Assembly (NCBI GenBank): GCA_002887195.1
Contig: PJAB01002065.1
Span: 1-10,663 of the forward strand
Source of the DNA: Chrysochromulina parva
Lineage: Eukaryota > Haptophyta > Prymnesiales > Chrysochromulinaceae
Direction: 5' to 3'
Length of the DNA stretch: 10,663 nucleotides
Shown here: positions 7,118 to 10,663 of the stretch, piece after piece
Layout: each line of letters opens with the position of its first letter
Position numbering within the stretch: position 1 is the first letter of the stretch
Position numbers and translations under genes: made by a program
The notes under the pieces: generated by a model
The model's database searches: none
What the model saw: only the letters and a program-made list of their open reading frames with translations
Told to the model about the DNA's origin: nothing

Positions 7118-7742
7118 CTAGTTCACCTCGACCAACCCATACCCCCCGCTCGCCTGTCTCATGCGGGACATGCTGGACGCCGTGGTGACGCAGAAGCCGA
7201 GCAGCCCAGCGAGCGACACGAGTGCGAGTGTGATCATGCGTGCCTCCGAGAGCAGCGCCTTGTCCTCCTCCTTGCCTGAGTCCGTCGACCAGAGTGCGGT
7301 GGCGCTCCCGTCGGCTAGCACCTGCACAAGCCCCGCTGAGGGTAGAATGCCTTGTGTAGATGAGCGCGCAAACAGCTCGCGTGACTTGCCTGAAATGAGC
7401 TGGGCCAGGTGTGCTGCAAGCTCGTTGGCCGTGCGGAGGGCTGGGCTGCCGCGCCCATTCCTATTGCTGCTGCCCAGGTCGCCAAACTCGTTGTCGCCGC
7501 AGCTGACGCACGGCAAGAGGTCCAAAAGAACGAACTGCACCGGCGTCATGTCGGACTCGGCACTGGCGGTAGGCGAGGGGGCGACGTACGTCGAGACAAG
7601 CTGCACGCGTGAGCTGTCGACGCCCAGGGCTAGGGCCACTCCAAGCGCCAGCTCGCGTCCGGTGGTCATCGCAGCCGCGACCACAGCGGTGGAGGCGGCT
7701 ACTGCAGCAGACGCGTCGAAAGGGAACGACGCACCCTCGTCG

Positions 7743-7777
<35 letters not shown>

Positions 7778-10102
7778 GACGATGCCGTTCAACCAGGCGT
7801 CCACCAGATCGGCTCGCAGGCTAGTGGCAAGCTCGACGCGGCAGGCTAGTGGCGGGGTGGACGGCTCGGCTGGTGTGGTCACCACGCTCGATGCGCTCGA
7901 GTAGATGGTCCAACCAGCGATACCCTCAGCATGCACGCGGAAGCGGCAGCCATGGGGGCATCGGCTTGAGGGGAGGCGTACAGATGAGCCCACAATTCCG
8001 CGCCGCACGGTAGTCCATCCCTGTGGGTCGTCGCCTAAAGGTCGATTGACGAGCACCTCCCACGATTGCAGGGGGCGGCAGTCGGAGGCCGCACCTCGCC
8101 AACTGACGTCCACAATCGACGACGAGACACCCCTGACGACCGGAGGCAAGAGCATCGCCTCGGTGCTCAAGCCGAGCGCAAAGGGCGGTGAGGGCGGTGA
8201 CGCCTTCGATGCGGCACCGAGGCTGTTGTAGGCAAGCACGCGCACCTGGTACGCTGAGGAGACAGACAGACCATTGAGAATCACTGGGCCATCGGACGGC
8301 ACGCGGTTGCTCCCGTCGTCAGCTTTCCACTCGACCCAACCCGCAGATGCGGAAGAGGGACCCGAGGTGTGGCCTTTGCCGCTGACATCCTCTTCCGCTC
8401 CCATGGTAGCCCAGCGTGCTTCACGCCACTGTAGCCCGAGGAACTCATCGCCTGAGCAGCCCGGGCGCAGTGCTGGCATCGCGAGTTGCAGCACGTCGCA
8501 CGCCGCACCGCCCGCGCCAGACGCGATGACGCTGGCACTGATCATCGGGTCGGCTGGGGGTCGGAGAGGCGCCGCCGTCGTGGCCGTGACGGACGTCGAG
8601 AGCATCCCGAATCCCACGCCGTTGTGTGCGCGTACGCGGAACTGATACGTGGTGGCGGGCGCGAGGCCGGTCACCTCAGCTTGCGGCTTTTTACTGAGCG
8701 AGAAGAAGGAGATCGGCGCCAGATCCGAGGGGCCTTTGTACAGCACTTCGTACCGATCGATGGGTGATCCTTTGTCAAACGGTGCCGTCCAAGTGAGCCC
8801 TACAGAGGCGCAGGTTGTCGAGGGTGCTGTGAGGAAGCGTGCTGGCTCCGGTGAGCCATGCGCGCCTCCTCGATCTGGTAGTGGTGCGGGAAGGTTGAGG
8901 GGCTTGGGCGGCGGCTTGGGCGGCCGTGGCGGCGAGGGAGGCATCGGAGGATAAATGACCTTTCCACGGCAGAAGGCGCAGCCTTTGCACTTGCACATGG
9001 TACAGTGGGTCGACGTGAACATCTTGTTGCAGAAGCTCTCGCACTTCTCGATCTCACTATCGTCGGGGCCCTTCTTGTCGCATGGGACGCCCTCCCTGCA
9101 GAAGTTGCACGCCTTGCACTTGCAGTGCTGGCAATGAGACGTCCACTGGGCGATGGAGCACCACGGCTCGCATTCCTCATCGATAGAGTCGTCAGCAAAG
9201 GGCGAGTGGCAGTGGCAGAGGTCACAGGCGCGGCACTTGCAGAGCTTACAGTGCGAGTCCGCCTCCGAAGCGCTGCAGAACGGCTCGCACTTCTCCACAT
9301 CCGAATCCCATACACCAATCGGCGCATCCGAATGGCAAGCCCTGCTGGCACCACCTGCAGCAACGCCTCCAACTGCAGCACCGCCTCCCACGATGGAAGA
9401 CGAGCCCACCGTCGTCGTGTCGTCACCCACGGATGCCGCAGCACTGGCTGCCGCCTTGCAAAAGCCGCAGTGCTTGCACTTGCACAGGCCACAATGCGAG
9501 CTCGCATACTCGGCATCGCAAAAGGTGTCACAGAGCTCCACCTCTGCGTCGCCCGGTGCCGCCGGCGTGCACACGCTGCCGTGCTTGCAGAACTGGCAAT
9601 CGCGGCACTTGCACTGCTGGCAATGCACGTCGGCATACTCGGCCGAGCACCAGCCCTGACACTGCGCAACTGACACGTCGTCAGCCGCCTCCGACGTGCA
9701 TCCACAGAAGCCACACGCTCGGCATTTGCAAAGCTCGCAATGGTCGGAGGCAAAGTCAGCAGAGCAAAAGGGCTGGCAATCGGGCGCATCCGAATCGCCG
9801 GCAACGGTCGACTTGCATGCGGCAGCCAAGGTGGCAGTTGTCCCAGCAGATACTAGCGCTGGCGTCACACCGGCGCTCACAGCACCGCTGTTCTGCGCAC
9901 AGAATGGGCAACCGCGGCATTTGCACCACGCGCAATGCTCACTGGCGAACGCCGCGCCGCACCACCCAAAGCAGCCCACGGTTGTCGAGTCGCCCTCAAT
10001 GCTGGAGGAGCAGGACGGTGCCGCCATCGAGCAGAGTGGTGCGAATAGAAGAATTAGCGCGATCGGCCTCACGACTAGCGTCAACGACACTTGCATCGAC
10101 AT
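7118..10102 (-). CDS. Single-pass surface protein: seven Cys-rich modules, three FN3 domains, C-terminal membrane helix
   Basis: A 994-residue protein without visible introns. The start is the ATG at 10102, because a signal peptide follows at once (hydrophobic 13-24, cleavage probably after SMA at 27). The frame stays open up to 10516, but that extension is low-quality sequence and would bury the signal. Order: seven Cys/His modules (31-378), proline-rich linker (385-411), FN3-1 (about 418-512; TWTAP, RYEVLYKG, TTYQFRVRAHNGVG), FN3-2 (about 513-646; AYQVRVLAYNSLG), FN3-3 (about 650-746; VDVSW, CRFRVHAEGIAG), and a region of unknown fold with polyQ at 777-786. A membrane helix (956-976) and a 18-residue tail with Arg residues end the protein. 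This fits a type I plasma-membrane or cell-wall protein with a large extracellular part for adhesion or binding. Ligand unknown. It stops at a TAG at 7118-7120. Confidence 0.8.
7745..7774 (-). repeat. (CAG)10 trinucleotide repeat coding polyglutamine
   Basis: Ten perfect CTG units on the plus strand, read as CAG on the coding strand, encode Gln 777-786 of the surface protein. There are no CAA interruptions, so it should be length-unstable. Confidence 0.95.
8969..10012 (-). repeat. Seven copies of an eight-Cys/one-His module
   Basis: Each module has C-x12-C-x2-[FW]-C-x7-H-C-x2-C-K-C-x2-C-x-[FL]-C. First Cys are at residues 31, 96, 135, 178, 256, 298 and 341. The last seven Cys of every module have identical spacing, for example 44/48/57/60/62/65/68 and 354/358/367/370/372/375/378. 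Only module 5 changes the first gap (x15). The His before the fourth Cys and the Lys between the fifth and sixth are invariant. A short acidic stretch (DDS, GDS and similar) precedes the second Cys. Confidence 0.9.
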
Positions 10103-10663
10103 CACGAGGGACGCGTGTACAACGCGGCAAAGCAAACTTAGCAGTTTTGGAGCGGCGGCATGCAATGATGGACCTTGATCACGGTTTCTTTTTCGCGGTA
10201 CATGTACATGTAATTGCATGAGTAATTGCGCCTGGCTCAGCTTCACAGTTCGTTGGGCTCGGAGTACTGAACACATGTGAACACGACGTCCCCCAAGATG
10301 CCACAGAAACCCCATTGCAGTCAGCTTCCGCGCCGCAGTGCGCGCAGAGTGCCGTGTGGCATCATGCATGTAGATCCGTACGACACAAGACACGACAACA
10401 ACAAAACAACGCGGAGCGCACGCGCACGAGGAACGACCTCGAAGCTCACTCGTGCGCGGGTCACGAGGACGGTCACGAGGTCCTGTGCCCAATACATGTA
10501 TGATACTATGCTGCATTGACGGAACGGCCCTAATTCACACCTACCAGAGATGGCCCACTCTGACGTGAGCCAAGCCGCCTGGCTCAGGTGGTTCGACACC
10601 TCGGCACGTGTAACTACCTAAAATCACCTTAAAACCTCACGTGAGCCACACGATGCACGTGTC
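10103..10663 (-). promoter_or_regulatory. Upstream region of the surface-protein gene
   Basis: This holds the 5' UTR and promoter of the minus-strand gene. The gene's frame stays open to an ATG at 10516, but the predicted residues show no domain. A 14-bp palindrome TACATGTACATGTA lies at 10199-10212, CACATGTG at 10272-10279, and the CACGTG cluster at 10605-10661. No TATA box or other gene is evident. Confidence 0.4.
10605..10661. promoter_or_regulatory. Cluster of three CACGTG (G-box/E-box) palindromes
   Basis: CACGTG occurs at 10605-10610, 10638-10643 and 10656-10661. Near it ACGTGAGCCA occurs twice (from about 10563 and 10639). CACGTG is the classic core bound by bHLH and bZIP factors. Three in 57 bases about 500 bases upstream of the start codon could be an enhancer for this gene or for one beyond the window. 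Confidence 0.4.

Noticed and set aside
9433..10221. Plus-strand ORFs opposite the Cys-module array (also around 8955-9804)
   Set aside because: They are antisense readings of the repeated modules, with His/Arg/Cys-rich periodic sequence and no signal peptide or domain.
10103..10516. N-terminal extension of the surface protein to the ATG at 10516
   Set aside because: In frame and open, but it would put the obvious signal peptide about 140 residues inside the protein and carries no recognisable domain.

Overview
The window looks like nuclear DNA from a eukaryote. It is GC-rich and very rich in microsatellites and tandem repeats. It has widely spaced genes on both strands, no operon-like spacing and no ribosome-binding sites. 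It also carries typically eukaryotic domains: PDZ, UIM-like, RanBP2 zinc fingers, RING/RBR, F-box and fibronectin type III. The combination of high GC, low-complexity Ala/Gly/Ser tracts and secreted Cys-repeat proteins fits a marine microalga, perhaps a haptophyte. That placement is inference only.

Layout. (1) Positions 3-2954, plus strand: the 3' part of a gene whose 5' end lies outside the window. It encodes most of a PDZ domain and then a very long, repeat-built, low-complexity tail containing a UIM-like motif. (2) Positions 2955-3409: spacer with a 3' UTR-like inverted repeat. (3) Positions 3410-3898, minus strand: a weak candidate for the last exon of an unrecognised gene ending in a hydrophobic helix. 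(4) Positions 4077-5206, plus strand: an RBR-type ubiquitin ligase-like gene with two identical RanBP2-type zinc fingers, a complete RING1, the beginning of an IBR, a low-complexity linker and a RING2-like Cys cluster. The two halves are in different frames, and the switch lies at or near a 13-bp tandem duplication. (5) Positions 5207-5735: convergent spacer with an 18-bp perfect palindrome. (6) Positions 5736-6884, minus strand: an F-box-like protein starting at a GCCATGG context. (7) Positions 7118-10102, minus strand: a 994-residue single-pass surface protein. Its order is signal peptide, seven Cys-rich modules with almost invariant spacing, proline-rich linker, three FN3 domains, a polyQ-containing region, a transmembrane helix and a short basic tail. 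(8) Positions 10103-10663: its upstream region, with three CACGTG palindromes near the window edge.

Three of the four main genes (UIM-like, RBR, F-box) point to ubiquitin biology, but in a eukaryote adjacency alone does not show joint function. The most distinctive item is the eight-Cys plus His module of the surface protein, which I do not recognise as a named domain. The clearest anomaly is the frame break in the RBR-like gene.
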